This document shows, piece after piece, positions 22,590 through 32,341 of a DNA stretch of 64,000 nucleotides. A program made the position numbers and the translations under genes. The notes below the pieces were generated by a model that was not told the origin of the DNA, did no database searches, and worked only from the letters and a program-made list of their open reading frames with translations. The stretch comes from Macrococcoides animalis (GTDB lineage Bacteria > Bacillota > Bacilli > Staphylococcales > Staphylococcaceae). Numbering within the stretch: the first letter of the stretch is position 1; every line of letters begins with the position of its first letter. The DNA is taken from assembly GCF_047425875.1 (NCBI RefSeq), contig NZ_CP179727.1, positions 2,232,001 through 2,296,000 on the forward strand, read 5' to 3'.

Positions 22590-23558
22590 ATGAAGATTAA
22601 ACCTTATACAATAGGATTTCGTACGATAAAGACCGCATTTGGAATGGCATTAGGTGTTTATATTTGTAAGTTGATGGGGTTAGAAAATTTCACATCAGCT
22701 GCTATCTTAGTCGTACTTTGTGTTAAAAATACTAAAGTAAAATCTTTAGATGCGGCAAGTGCGCGTTTTTTCTCGTGCTTGCTCGGTATATTGTTTTCAT
22801 ATATTTTCTTTATGCATCTTGGATTTAATCCAATCGTTTTAGGAATTTTAGTATTATTATTTATCCCGGTCACAGTGATGTTTGGTATTCAAGAAGGTGT
22901 AGTAACGAGTATTGTAATTATCATGCATTGTTTTAATTCAGGAAATATTGACTGGGCTCTAGCGATTAATGAGTTTTTATTATTATGTGTCGGTATGGGA
23001 ATTGCTTTAATTCTAAATTTATATATGCCGAACCATAATAAAGAATTAAAAGGGTATAAACGAATCATAGAAATGGAATTTCAGGTGATTGTAAGTCGTT
23101 TAAGTGACGCATTAAAAACGCCTGAAATTGTATTGAATACTAATGATATTGATAAATTACACGATACAATTGAACGAGCTAAGTCTTTAGCGTATACAGA
23201 AGTTGAGAATCATTTCTCACGTAACGATAATTCTTATTATCATTATTTTGATATGCGTGAATCTCAATTAGAATTATTAGCGCGTATGACACATCTAATT
23301 AATGATATTAGTTGTAAAGATAAATTGCACATGAAGTGTAGTGGATTATTGAATGATTTATCTAACAATATTACCAGTAATAACTTTACTGCTTTACGTT
23401 TGCATGATTTATATGAAATTATGTTAGATTTAGATACACATGCTTTGCCGGATTCGCATGAACATTTAAGATCGCGTTCTGCAGCCATTCAATTGCTTAA
23501 AGAAATCGAAAGTTACTTAATGATTAAACAAAATTTCGGTTCTCTAAAGATGTACTAA
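22590..23558 (+). CDS. Aromatic-acid exporter family membrane protein (YqjA-like)
   Basis: 322 aa. Four to five hydrophobic segments in the first 150 residues, then a long helical cytoplasmic domain. The ArAE_1/FUSC start TIGFRTIKTAFGMALGVYI and SAAILVVLCVKNTKVKSLDA match. It starts 7 bases after brxB, with GAGGAACG upstream. Substrate unknown; members are proposed to export aromatic acids. Confidence 0.85.
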   Translation: MKIKPYTIGFRTIKTAFGMALGVYICKLMGLENFTSAAILVVLCVKNTKVKSLDAASARFFSCLLGILFSYIFFMHLGFNPIVLGILVLLFIPVTVMFGIQEGVVTSIVIIMHCFNSGNIDWALAINEFLLLCVGMGIALILNLYMPNHNKELKGYKRIIEMEFQVIVSRLSDALKTPEIVLNTNDIDKLHDTIERAKSLAYTEVENHFSRNDNSYYHYFDMRESQLELLARMTHLINDISCKDKLHMKCSGLLNDLSNNITSNNFTALRLHDLYEIMLDLDTHALPDSHEHLRSRSAAIQLLKEIESYLMIKQNFGSLKMY

Positions 23559-23593
23559 AAAACGTTGAGACGATGTCGTCTCAACGTTTTTTT
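23557..23593. terminator. Terminator after the ArAE gene, convergent with the micropeptide gene
   Basis: ACGTTGAGACGA / TCGTCTCAACGT with A-run and T-run flanks; works in both directions. Confidence 0.88.
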
Positions 23594-23693
23594 AATTCAT
23601 TAAATATGGTAGTACACTACTTAAAACTAATGCTGCCACGATAAAAACGAGTAAGACGATGATGAAAATTTTACGTGCTAATTTATTATTCAA
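23592..23693 (-). CDS. 33-aa single-pass membrane micropeptide, Prli42-like
   Basis: From TTG 23693, with AAAGGAAG 7 bases upstream, the frame reads MNNKLARKIF then a hydrophobic helix IIVLLVFIVAALVL and the end SSVLPYLMN. A short basic N-terminus followed by one helix matches stressosome-associated Prli42 peptides. It ends in the terminator shared with the ArAE gene. The link to Prli42 rests on pattern, not on a search; the gene itself is well supported by its ribosome site and terminator. Confidence 0.55.
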   Translation of the reverse strand: MNNKLARKIFIIVLLVFIVAALVLSSVLPYLMN

Positions 23694-23816
23694 ACTAAGT
23701 CTTCCTTTCAAAGTGTTTTTTTTATTATATCAAATATTTGATTTCACGTGTTATTCTTTATTGATTGTCTGTTGTTTGGTACGATTGTTGTATAACTAAT
23801 ATGAGGAGTGTTTAAA

Positions 23817-24920
23817 GTGAATGAACAAAGATTAATTGATACATTTATTGAATTAGTAAGTATTGATAGTGAATCAGGTAACGAGCGAGAAATCGCGAAT
23901 CATTTAAAGACATTATATACAGATCTTGGATTTGAAGTTACTGAAGATGACACGCAATCACAAACAGGATTTGGTGCAGGTAATTTAATTATGAAATTAA
24001 AAGGTAGTACGGACCAAGATACAATTCTTTTATCTTGTCATATGGATACCGTTACACCGGGTAACGGTATAAAACCTATCATTACGGATAATGTAATTCA
24101 TACCGATGGAACGACTATTTTAGGGGCAGACGATAAAGCTGGAATAGCAGCCATGATTGAAGCGATTCGTACAATTAAAGAAGAAAACATTGCGCATGGT
24201 GATATCGAAGTCGTAATTTCAGTGGGTGAAGAATCGCATTTAATTGGTGCGAGTGTCCTTGATGGGTCACATTTTGCTGCTAAATTTGGGTACGCTTTAG
24301 ATGCGGGTAGTAAAGTTGGAACTATCGTTAATCAAGCACCAACAAATGCAACGTTAAATGTAGAAATTACTGGCGTAACTGCGCATGCAGGCGTGGCTCC
24401 TGAGAATGGTGTTAGTGCTATTAACATAGCAGCACGTGCAATCAGTAATATGAAACTGGGTAGAATTGACGCAGAAACAACAGCTAACATTGGGACAATT
24501 GATGGTGGATCACGTACAAATATTGTAGCTGAAAAATGTACAATTGTTGCTGAAGCACGTAGTTTAGTAGACAGTAAAATGGAAGCACAAGTAGCACACA
24601 TGAAAGAAGCATTCTTAACTGCAGCTAAAGAAATAGGTGGAAAAGTAGATGTGGAAATTAAAGTGAATTATCCGGCGTTCCACGTTGAAAAGGATACTAG
24701 AGCTATCGAAGTTGCATCAAAAGCAGCAACCAATATTGGTCTTACTACTGAAGTTGTGTCAAATGGTGGTGGAAGCGATGCGAACTTTATTAATCAATTT
24801 GTTCCAACCGTTGTTCTTGCCGTAGGATATGAAGATATTCACACAGTAAATGAAAAGATGCCTATAGAAGAATTAAATAAATTAACTGAGCAAGTCGTTG
24901 AAATCATTAAGCTTGTTTAG
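23817..24920 (+). CDS. M20 family metallopeptidase, tripeptidase T-like (YqjE-like)
   Basis: 367 aa from GTG 23817, with GAGGAG 8 bases upstream; an earlier GTG at 23808 lies in the ribosome site. M20 metal-site motifs: SCHMDTVTPG (His/Asp), ILGADDKAG (bridging Asp), SVGEESHLIGA (catalytic Glu and metal Glu) and the C-terminal HTVNEKM (His). Dimerisation domain at 180-290. It cleaves small peptides. Order matches Bacillus yqjE before yqjI (gnd). Confidence 0.88.
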   Translation: MNEQRLIDTFIELVSIDSESGNEREIANHLKTLYTDLGFEVTEDDTQSQTGFGAGNLIMKLKGSTDQDTILLSCHMDTVTPGNGIKPIITDNVIHTDGTTILGADDKAGIAAMIEAIRTIKEENIAHGDIEVVISVGEESHLIGASVLDGSHFAAKFGYALDAGSKVGTIVNQAPTNATLNVEITGVTAHAGVAPENGVSAINIAARAISNMKLGRIDAETTANIGTIDGGSRTNIVAEKCTIVAEARSLVDSKMEAQVAHMKEAFLTAAKEIGGKVDVEIKVNYPAFHVEKDTRAIEVASKAATNIGLTTEVVSNGGGSDANFINQFVPTVVLAVGYEDIHTVNEKMPIEELNKLTEQVVEIIKLV

Positions 24921-24980
24921 TTTAATCCAGTAAAACATGTGCTATAATAAGCATGAAAATTCATTTGAAAGAGGTAAATT

Positions 24981-26384
24981 ATGAGTATACAACAAATTGG
25001 TGTTATCGGATTAGCAGTAATGGGTAAAAACTTAGCTTGGAATATTGAATCACGTGGCAATACAGTGTCAGTGTTTAATCGTTCAAAAGAAAAAACAGAA
25101 GAGATGATGAAAGAATCGGAAGGTAAGAATATTTTTCCTACTTTCACATTAGAAGAATTTGTTGATAGTTTAGAAAAACCTCGTAAAATCATGATGATGG
25201 TTAAAGCGGGTGAGGCAACAGATGCAACAATCGAAAGTTTGATTCCACTTTTAGATCAAGGTGACATCTTAATTGATGGTGGTAATACAAATTATAATGA
25301 TACAATTCGTCGTAATGCATATCTTTCTGAAAAAGGATTGAATTTCATTGGAACAGGTGTTTCTGGTGGTGAAGAAGGTGCATTAAAAGGACCTTCAATT
25401 ATGCCTGGAGGTCAAAAAGAGGCGTATGAGTTAGTGAAACCGATCTTAGAATCTATCGCTGCTAAAGCAGAAGATGGCAAACCTTGTGTTGCATATATCG
25501 GGCCAGACGGTGCAGGACATTACGTGAAAATGGTACATAACGGGATTGAATATGCAGATATGCAACTTATCGCTGAAAGCTATGATTTAATGAAAAACGT
25601 GCTAGATATGTCAAATGACGAAATCGCGGATACATTTAAATCTTGGAACGAAGGTGAACTAGATAGTTATTTGATTGACATCACAGCAGATATCTTTAAA
25701 AAGTTAGATGAGGATGGCAACCCGTTAGTCGAGAAAGTAATGGATAAAGCAGGTCAAAAAGGGACAGGTAAGTGGACCTCAATTAACGCCTTAGATTTAG
25801 GTCAGCCTTTAACTATCATTACAGAAAGTGTATTCGCACGTTTTATTTCTAGCCAAAAAGAAGAAAGAGTTATTGCAAGTGAAAATATTAATGCACAAAA
25901 AACAGCCTTTGATGGAAATAAAGAAGAATTTTTAGAAGCAATTCGTGAAGCTTTATATATGAGTAAAATTTGTTGTTACGCTCAAGGATTCGCACAAATG
26001 AAGGTAGCAAGTGAAGCATATAATTGGAACCTACAATTAGGCGACTTAGCTATGATTTGGCGAGAAGGGTGTATCATACGTGCACAATTCCTGCAAAAAA
26101 TTAAAGAAGCATATGATAACGATGCAGCGCTTCAAAACTTATTGTTAGATCCATATTTCAAAGATGTTGTAGAAAAATATCAAACAAGCTTACGTAAAGT
26201 AGCAGCAACAGCAATTATGACGGGAACACCAGCACCAAGTTTCGCAGCTGCAATTAACTACTTTGATTCATATACATCAAAAGATTTACCAGCAAACTTA
26301 ATCCAAGCACAGCGTGATTACTTCGGCGCACATACTTATGAGCGTAAGGATAAAGAAGGCGTATTCCATACCGATTGGAAGTAA
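24981..26384 (+). CDS. gnd: 6-phosphogluconate dehydrogenase, decarboxylating
   Basis: 467 aa, the usual GND length. Converts 6-phosphogluconate to ribulose 5-phosphate with NADPH. N-terminal Rossmann motif GVIGLAVMGKNLAWNIESRG, ligand-binding GVSGGEEGALKGPSIMPGG, catalytic region GHYVKMVHNGIEYADMQL, and C-terminal AQRDYFGAHTYERKD. GAAAGAGGTAAATT precedes the ATG. It stands opposite to the zwf-containing minus-strand group, so the two oxidative pentose phosphate genes are near but not co-transcribed. Confidence 0.97.
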   Translation: MSIQQIGVIGLAVMGKNLAWNIESRGNTVSVFNRSKEKTEEMMKESEGKNIFPTFTLEEFVDSLEKPRKIMMMVKAGEATDATIESLIPLLDQGDILIDGGNTNYNDTIRRNAYLSEKGLNFIGTGVSGGEEGALKGPSIMPGGQKEAYELVKPILESIAAKAEDGKPCVAYIGPDGAGHYVKMVHNGIEYADMQLIAESYDLMKNVLDMSNDEIADTFKSWNEGELDSYLIDITADIFKKLDEDGNPLVEKVMDKAGQKGTGKWTSINALDLGQPLTIITESVFARFISSQKEERVIASENINAQKTAFDGNKEEFLEAIREALYMSKICCYAQGFAQMKVASEAYNWNLQLGDLAMIWREGCIIRAQFLQKIKEAYDNDAALQNLLLDPYFKDVVEKYQTSLRKVAATAIMTGTPAPSFAAAINYFDSYTSKDLPANLIQAQRDYFGAHTYERKDKEGVFHTDWK

Positions 26385-26415
26385 TATAGGCTATCGACGA
26401 AGCGATAATATATAC

Positions 26416-26454
26416 AAAAAGAGGAGAGACAATTAGTCTCTCCTCTTTATTTTG
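26416..26454. terminator. Bidirectional terminator between gnd and AraC-type gene
   Basis: AAAGAGGAGAGAC / GTCTCTCCTCTTT 13-bp arms with a 5-base loop, A-run and T-run flanks. Confidence 0.9.
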
Positions 26455-27286
26455 TTATAGGTAACCACAACTCAACTTTATTAAAGCTATTATCAAAATC
26501 TAAATCTTCTGGGAAGATATAAATATACTGACTGTTTCTTTCATAATGTATGTTAAAGTCAACTTGGCGTTCAACAGAATGCCAAATTTCATTGAACACA
26601 TAATCAAGTTTACCTCTAGATTGAAAAGCCGCATATTCGCCATTAAAGACTTGTTTTGTGTCATAATCAAATGTACGTTCCGATATAACCCCAATGAAGA
26701 TTTCAATACTTTGTTGCATTGGTTGGACTACTACATAAATTTTTTTGTTCGAACTAAAAGATAATAATGATTTAATTTCATCTTTTTCTTTAAGCTCAAA
26801 AATTATATCAGGTATTAAAAAATGATTATTTAATTCATTGAATTGAACGTTTTCTTGTAATCCTACGAGACTTAAATCATCAATCGTTTGAATCTTATAG
26901 TTCATCGGTGCAACATTTGTTGTAGATAGTTCGATGTACACACGTTCAACCATCTTTAATTGGTTTGCATTACTTCTTACTTGTATTGGTGATATATCGT
27001 GATGTGCACTGAATGCAGCGCTAAATTCATGTGCTGTTGCAAAACCAAATTGATTTGCGACATCGATGAGTCTGTAGTTACCATTTAATAATTTCTTTGC
27101 AGCTTCAGTCATTTTTCGGTGATGAATATATTCTTCAATATTCATTCCCACAATCATCGTAAATGATTGATTTATATGCAATGGATGTTCGTTTAAATAA
27201 TCTCCCATAATTTCATAATTTAACGACTCAAATAAATGATCTTCAATATAGACGATTGTTTTTTGGATTAAATCAATATTATACAT
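26447..27286 (-). CDS. AraC-family regulator with GyrI-like effector domain
   Basis: 279 aa. Two AraC helix-turn-helix motifs at residues ~5-105 (LIDVANQFGFATAHEFSAAF is the second), then a Rob/GyrI-like ligand-binding domain (~110-279). Such proteins sense small molecules. It sits between gnd and zwf, as its staphylococcal counterpart does, though a direct role in pentose phosphate control is not shown. The next minus-strand gene upstream, a methyltransferase gene, ends 13 bases before it. Confidence 0.85.
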   Translation of the reverse strand: MYNIDLIQKTIVYIEDHLFESLNYEIMGDYLNEHPLHINQSFTMIVGMNIEEYIHHRKMTEAAKKLLNGNYRLIDVANQFGFATAHEFSAAFSAHHDISPIQVRSNANQLKMVERVYIELSTTNVAPMNYKIQTIDDLSLVGLQENVQFNELNNHFLIPDIIFELKEKDEIKSLLSFSSNKKIYVVVQPMQQSIEIFIGVISERTFDYDTKQVFNGEYAAFQSRGKLDYVFNEIWHSVERQVDFNIHYERNSQYIYIFPEDLDFDNSFNKVELWLPITK

Positions 27287-27299
27287 AGTTCACTTCTTC

Positions 27300-27944
27300 C
27301 TAGGGTGTTCCCTTACTTATTTGTGTATATTGGTAAATATTAATTTTTTCTGAAGGGTCTTCTTTGAAATTTTTTAAAGGAATAGAGTATTTTAGTTTAA
27401 AGTTTATTAAATCACTCAAATAAATTTCATATTCTGGTTTGGCATAATACAAGATTATATAACAATGTTCTATAGCAGAATCCATTAAATTTTCCATGAC
27501 TTTTTGAAATATAAAGATAGAAAATGGATTAAAGAAAAATAAATGTGTTTCTTGTCCTGTAAAATGATATTGTAAAGCATTAATATTTAGTGCACTTACG
27601 TGGTTAGATTGATGTTTTAGTTGATAATCTTTGATGTTAGTTTTACTTTTCAAATAAAGCTGTTTATTCAATTCTATACCCATGGCTTGAATATTTAATA
27701 TAAAGTTTAAAAATATTGGAACACGCATTAATCCAGATCCAAAATCGATGAGAAGTGATGTGTCATCGTAATCACTTTGTGTTACTTCGATTAATGTTAC
27801 TAAATCTTGATATATTGTTGGTTCATATCTATTAGAATGATGATTCGTAAAAGTTTCAATATATGGCATTGATTCAATATTTAATAGTGTTTCAAAATCT
27901 TGTTCTGAATAGTTCATGTATATTTCAGTATATTTTTTATCCAT
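27300..27944 (-). CDS. SAM-dependent methyltransferase-like protein
   Basis: 214 aa. The SAM-binding motif I is LLIDFGSGLMRVPIF (normally DxGxGxG), followed by acidic GIELNKQL and a motif with FFFNPFSIF (NPP-like), all in the order of class I methyltransferases. Substrate unknown. It is encoded directly before the AraC-type regulator with a 13-base gap, suggesting co-transcription. Confidence 0.75.
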   Translation of the reverse strand: MDKKYTEIYMNYSEQDFETLLNIESMPYIETFTNHHSNRYEPTIYQDLVTLIEVTQSDYDDTSLLIDFGSGLMRVPIFLNFILNIQAMGIELNKQLYLKSKTNIKDYQLKHQSNHVSALNINALQYHFTGQETHLFFFNPFSIFIFQKVMENLMDSAIEHCYIILYYAKPEYEIYLSDLINFKLKYSIPLKNFKEDPSEKINIYQYTQISKGTP

Positions 27945-27973
27945 AAATCAAATATTAACACAATCAAAGCACA

Positions 27974-28006
27974 ATAAAAACCTTTGAACCATATGATTCA
28001 AAGGTT
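27974..28006 (-). terminator. zwf terminator
   Basis: AACCTTTGAA / TTCAAAGGTT arms with an 8-base loop and a T-run on the minus strand. Confidence 0.85.
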
Positions 28007-28030
28007 GAATTAATATTAATTAGTATTATT

Positions 28031-29509
28031 TTAGAAGTCCCACCAATGGAAATTATCACGGCTTAATAATAAGTCACTCTTGATAGGACCATTAGACCCT
28101 GATTGATAATTCGGGAACGGTGCTGGATGAGAATCCCAATATTCTGCAACTGTATCTACATAGCTCCATGTAGCTTTTAATTCTTCCCAGTGTGTAAAGT
28201 TCGTCGCATCGCCTTTTAAACAGTCATAAATTAATCCCTCATAAGCATCTACAGTATTCATCTTATCTTGAGTAGTCATAGCATATGATAATTTAACAGG
28301 TTCTGTATCAATACCTTCAATATATTTACGTGCATTTAAGTGTAATTCAATCCCTTCATTGGGTTGAATATTAATAACGAGTAAATTAGAATCGAGTTGA
28401 TTATCTTTTTGATAGTATAAATTCATAGGCATTTCTTTAAATTCAACGACAACTCGGATTTCTTTCTCTTTCATACGTTTACCAGTACGAATGTAGAAAG
28501 GGACACCGGCCCATCTAAAGTTATCAAGCATCACCTTTGCAGCTACAAAAGTGGGTGTGTTACTTTCTGGATTAACATTTTCTTCATCACGGTAACGTTT
28601 CACTTGTTCACCGTTAATTTCTCCTACATCATATTGTCCACGTACGAAATAACTCCTTACGTGTTCAGGTTGTATTTTACGTATCGAACGTAGAGCTTTT
28701 ACTTTTTCATTACGTATATCTTCAGATGATAATGAAATTGGTGGTTCCATCGCGAGTAATGAAACAATTTGTAACATATGGTTTTGTACCATATCTTTTA
28801 ATGCACCACTATTGTCGTAATAACCACCGCGATCTTCAACACCTAATACTTCTGAAGAAGTTACTTGAATATTTGAAATATATTTATTGTTCCATAGTGG
28901 TTCAAACATCGCATTACTAAAACGAATAACCTCAATATTTTGTACCATGTCTTTACCTAAGTAATGGTCAATACGATAGATTTCTTCTTCTTTAAATGAT
29001 TTTCTTAATTGGCTATTTAATTTCTCTGCTGATGCCAAATCTTTACCAAAGGGTTTTTCAATAATTAATCGTTTGAAACCTTTTGTTTTTGTTAATCCAC
29101 TTGATTTTAAGAAATCAGACACTGTTCCAAAGAATTCAGGTGCCATTGCTAAATAAAATAATCGATTGCCTTCTAAGCCATATTGCTCATCTAAAGTTTC
29201 AGCAGTTTTAAGCAGTGCATCATAGCTTTCTTTGTTGTTTACATCATGAGATTGATAATACACATGCTCCATAAACTCGTCTAATTTGTTTGTATCCTTG
29301 ACGAATTTTTCAATAGAAGCTTTGATTTCTGCTCTAAATTTTTCATTAGTCCAGTCTCGTCGACCAATACCAATAATTGCAACATGTTCATTCAAGTTAT
29401 CTTGTTGAAATAAATGAAATAGGGACGGGAATAACTTGCGGTGACTTAAATCACCTGTTGCACCAAAAATTGTGATCAAGCAGGGAATATTTTGCTTTTC
29501 AATGTCCAA
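28031..29509 (-). CDS. zwf: Glucose-6-phosphate 1-dehydrogenase
   Basis: 492 aa, the usual length. First enzyme of the oxidative pentose phosphate pathway. N-terminal nucleotide motif ITIFGATGDLSHRKLFPSL, substrate signature YRIDHYLGKDMVQN (catalytic His), and the RTGKRM region. Its ribosome site lies in the 108-base gap shared with the divergent rnz gene. It has its own terminator, so the AraC and methyltransferase genes downstream are separate. Confidence 0.97.
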   Translation of the reverse strand: MDIEKQNIPCLITIFGATGDLSHRKLFPSLFHLFQQDNLNEHVAIIGIGRRDWTNEKFRAEIKASIEKFVKDTNKLDEFMEHVYYQSHDVNNKESYDALLKTAETLDEQYGLEGNRLFYLAMAPEFFGTVSDFLKSSGLTKTKGFKRLIIEKPFGKDLASAEKLNSQLRKSFKEEEIYRIDHYLGKDMVQNIEVIRFSNAMFEPLWNNKYISNIQVTSSEVLGVEDRGGYYDNSGALKDMVQNHMLQIVSLLAMEPPISLSSEDIRNEKVKALRSIRKIQPEHVRSYFVRGQYDVGEINGEQVKRYRDEENVNPESNTPTFVAAKVMLDNFRWAGVPFYIRTGKRMKEKEIRVVVEFKEMPMNLYYQKDNQLDSNLLVINIQPNEGIELHLNARKYIEGIDTEPVKLSYAMTTQDKMNTVDAYEGLIYDCLKGDATNFTHWEELKATWSYVDTVAEYWDSHPAPFPNYQSGSNGPIKSDLLLSRDNFHWWDF

Positions 29510-29617
29510 AATAAATACCTCGATTCTATTAAAGTCTATTTTATTTTTTCATACAATGCCTAAAAAAACAATTAAAACATGCTATAATAACGTGATGAAA
29601 TAAAAGGTGGTATTGGA

Positions 29618-30538
29618 ATGGAGATAACATTTTTAGGAACGAGTGCAGGATTACCTACAAAGGAAAGAAATACACAGACAATTATTTTGTCACTTGCTCC
29701 TATAGACAACACATTTTGGCTATTTGATGCGGGTGAAGCGTGTCAACATCAAATATTACATACAAATATTAAACTAGGTAAATTAGATAACATTTTTATT
29801 ACGCATTTACATGGTGACCATATTTTCGGATTACCTGGATTATTAACATCGAGGAGCTTTCAAGGTGGAGAAAATAAACCATTAACTTTGTATGGACCTG
29901 CAGGGATAAAGACTTATATTGAAACGACACTATCAATCTCCGGTTCTCATTTAAACTATCCGATTGAAATCGTTGAAATTGAAGATGGAGATGTGCTTCA
30001 TATAAATCAAATTAAAGTGACGATAAAGAAACTAAATCATGGTATTGATTCTTTTGGTTACCGACTTCAATTTCCTGATACTCAAGGAAATTTATTATCT
30101 GATAAACTGATTCATTCTGGAATTATGCCCGGCCCAATTTATCAACGGTTTAAGACACAACAGACTGTTGATTTTGAGGGTGTAATATACGAAACGAAAG
30201 ACTACCGTTTACCTGATAAACCAGGTAAAGTAGTTGTGATATTTGGTGATACGATGCCTTGTGAAACAGAAATCGAATTAGCACAATCTGCAGATGTTAT
30301 CGTACATGAAAGTACTTATTTAGATGGTGATTTAGACCTAAGTCATAAGTATTACCACAGTCATATCGACGATGTAGCGAAACTCGTTAGTGAAAGTAAA
30401 GTAAAAAAAGTTTTAATTAATCATGTAAGCAATCGTTATAATTTAGAAGATATCGCTCGATTAAAAGAAATGATACAAATCACTTATCCTGAAATGAATT
30501 TTGAAATTGTAAAAGACTTTGATAGCTTTGAAATATAG
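29618..30538 (+). CDS. rnz: Ribonuclease Z
   Basis: 306 aa. tRNA 3' endonuclease that removes the trailer of CCA-less precursors. Metallo-beta-lactamase motifs: THLHGDHIFGLPGL (HxHxDH), IMPGPIYQRFK with the typical tail of the exosite, VIFGDTMPC, HESTYLD, and C-terminal NHVSNRY. The ATG follows AAAGGTGGTATTGGA. It is divergent from zwf and convergent with proC. Confidence 0.95.
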   Translation: MEITFLGTSAGLPTKERNTQTIILSLAPIDNTFWLFDAGEACQHQILHTNIKLGKLDNIFITHLHGDHIFGLPGLLTSRSFQGGENKPLTLYGPAGIKTYIETTLSISGSHLNYPIEIVEIEDGDVLHINQIKVTIKKLNHGIDSFGYRLQFPDTQGNLLSDKLIHSGIMPGPIYQRFKTQQTVDFEGVIYETKDYRLPDKPGKVVVIFGDTMPCETEIELAQSADVIVHESTYLDGDLDLSHKYYHSHIDDVAKLVSESKVKKVLINHVSNRYNLEDIARLKEMIQITYPEMNFEIVKDFDSFEI

Positions 30539-30540
30539 TA

Positions 30541-30580
30541 AAATAAGCACCTATTCAATATGAATAGGTGCTTATTTTTA
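30541..30580. terminator. Bidirectional terminator between rnz and proC
   Basis: Perfect 17-bp arms (30541-30557, 30561-30577) with a 3-base loop and T-runs on both sides. Confidence 0.92.
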
Positions 30581-31381
30581 ATTTCCTAACTCTTTACTAC
30601 GGTTTAAAGCTTCATTTAAACAGTCAACGAAAATAGCTTCAATTGGATGTTTTGCTAAAGCATCTAATCCAGCTTTCGTTGTACCACCTTTTGAAGTAAT
30701 ATTTTCACGTAATTGATCTAAAGATAATTCACTATTTTCAAGCATTTTTGCTGTACCAATTATCAAATTACGTACCGCAATATCTGTATTTTCTCGTGAT
30801 AATCCAAGTTGATTAGCAGCACTAATATATTGCTCATACATATAGTATAAGAAAGCTGGTCCACTTCCAGTAATCGCTGTAACATCATGCAATGAATCTT
30901 CTTCAACCTCAATAGATGTACCGAATGCATCTAGTAAATCGAATAATTGTTTTTTATCTTTATCTTCAAAATGATTGGAAAAAGAAATGCCAGTAACTGA
31001 TTGTTGTACATGTGCGTTCGTATTTGGCATAATGCGAGCTACAGGATTAGATGTTTGAAGTTTTGTTTTGATTTGATCAATTGGAACACCAGCCATCATT
31101 GAGACAAATTTATTTTGGGTATTATGATTCGGTTTAATACGGTCAACAAGAGAATCGAAATCGTGTGGTTTGACAGCTAAGAAAACAAAATCTGCATTAT
31201 CTAATAAGGCATAGTCATCATAACTATATTGTGTATTCATTTTTGTATTAAGGCGTTTTAATTCTTCCTTATCACTTCTGTTTGTTAAATATATATCATC
31301 ACCGTTAACGGTCTTACTTTCGATTAAACCAGTGAAAATAGCACTGGCCATATTACCAGAACCGTAAAATACGATTTTCAT
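30578..31381 (-). CDS. proC: Pyrroline-5-carboxylate reductase
   Basis: 267 aa. Final step of proline synthesis. Rossmann start IVFYGSGNMASAIFTGLI, NTNAHVQQSVTG, and the P5CR signature SGPAFLYYMYE plus SKGGTTKAGLDAL. AGGAGGCAATATTC precedes the ATG. Corresponds in position to Bacillus proI (yqjO). Confidence 0.95.
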   Translation of the reverse strand: MKIVFYGSGNMASAIFTGLIESKTVNGDDIYLTNRSDKEELKRLNTKMNTQYSYDDYALLDNADFVFLAVKPHDFDSLVDRIKPNHNTQNKFVSMMAGVPIDQIKTKLQTSNPVARIMPNTNAHVQQSVTGISFSNHFEDKDKKQLFDLLDAFGTSIEVEEDSLHDVTAITGSGPAFLYYMYEQYISAANQLGLSRENTDIAVRNLIIGTAKMLENSELSLDQLRENITSKGGTTKAGLDALAKHPIEAIFVDCLNEALNRSKELGN

Positions 31382-31475
31382 GAATATTGCCTCCTAGAAA
31401 GTTAATTAATTTTATTATATGATTGTATAGAACAAAACACAATTTTGACACAAATGATTATATAGTTAAAGGAAT

Positions 31476-32243
31476 GTGGTGGATTACTTGATCGGAAAAA
31501 GAGCACTAATTACTGGTGCCACAAGTGGTGTTGGTAAACAGTTAACAGAGATGTTACTATTTCGTGGTGTTTATGTAACAGCTGTAGGTAGGCGCACAGA
31601 AGAGTTAAGTTACTTGAATAAAATGTATGATGGACTCACTGTCATGGCAACGGATTTACTAAAAAATGAAGACTTCGAAATATTGCTGGATTGGATTGAT
31701 CACCAGGAAGGATTTGATTATTTAATTAATTGTGCAGGATTTGCAGAATACGGCTCATTGTTAGATCAAAGTGATCAAATAATCGCGGATATAATACATG
31801 TTAATTTAACGCAAACTGTAATTCTCACTAAACATGTTGTGAGAAAAATGGATCAGGGTGGTATGGTTGTTACTATTGGGAGTCAATCTGCCAATGTAAC
31901 CACACCGTTTGGTGCAATATATGCTGCATCAAAATCAGGATTAAACCATGTTATGAATGCACTAAGATTAGAACAGCAGCATATAAATTTTCTCAATATT
32001 AATACAGGTCCTGTTAATACTCAATTTATTAAAAAAGCGAATAAAGGAAAACCTATGCATCACTTAGCTGATAAAGTACAACTTGATGTTGTCCAATTAA
32101 GTGAGAAGATTATAGAAGCAATAATTAAGAAAAAAACAGAAATGAATTTACCAATATGGATGGATGCTGGATTAAAAGTATATGGGCTCGCGCCAAGAAC
32201 ACTCGAAAAGTTATTACGTGGATATTTCATGACGAAGAAATGA
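31476..32243 (+). CDS. Short-chain dehydrogenase/reductase
   Basis: Up to 255 aa. Cofactor motif ITGATSGVGKQL, NAG-like INCAGFAEYG, catalytic YAASKSG with Ser in TIGSQSAN. The start is uncertain: GTG 31476 is very near AAAGGA, GTG 31479 is better spaced, and TTG 31488 is a third option. Position follows Bacillus yqjQ, an SDR of unknown substrate. It ends well before the long hairpin terminator. Confidence 0.85.
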   Translation: MVDYLIGKRALITGATSGVGKQLTEMLLFRGVYVTAVGRRTEELSYLNKMYDGLTVMATDLLKNEDFEILLDWIDHQEGFDYLINCAGFAEYGSLLDQSDQIIADIIHVNLTQTVILTKHVVRKMDQGGMVVTIGSQSANVTTPFGAIYAASKSGLNHVMNALRLEQQHINFLNINTGPVNTQFIKKANKGKPMHHLADKVQLDVVQLSEKIIEAIIKKKTEMNLPIWMDAGLKVYGLAPRTLEKLLRGYFMTKK

Positions 32244-32275
32244 TACTGTGAAAGAAGAGATCTGCACAAGCGTAA

Positions 32276-32328
32276 TCCGAACGAAAACTATAAATCGCTT
32301 TTGATTTATAGTTTTCGTTCGGGTTTTG
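32276..32328. terminator. Long-stem terminator
   Basis: About 20-bp arms from CCGAACGAAAACTATAAATC with a 6-base loop GCTTTT; T-rich 3' flank. It lies between the SDR gene and the convergent hydrolase gene. Confidence 0.8.
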
Positions 32329-32341
32329 TCGTAATCACAAC

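Noticed and set aside
32276..32328. Possible mobile-element inverted repeat
   Set aside because: The 20-bp arms have only a 6-base loop and a T-rich flank between convergent genes, so a terminator is the simpler reading.
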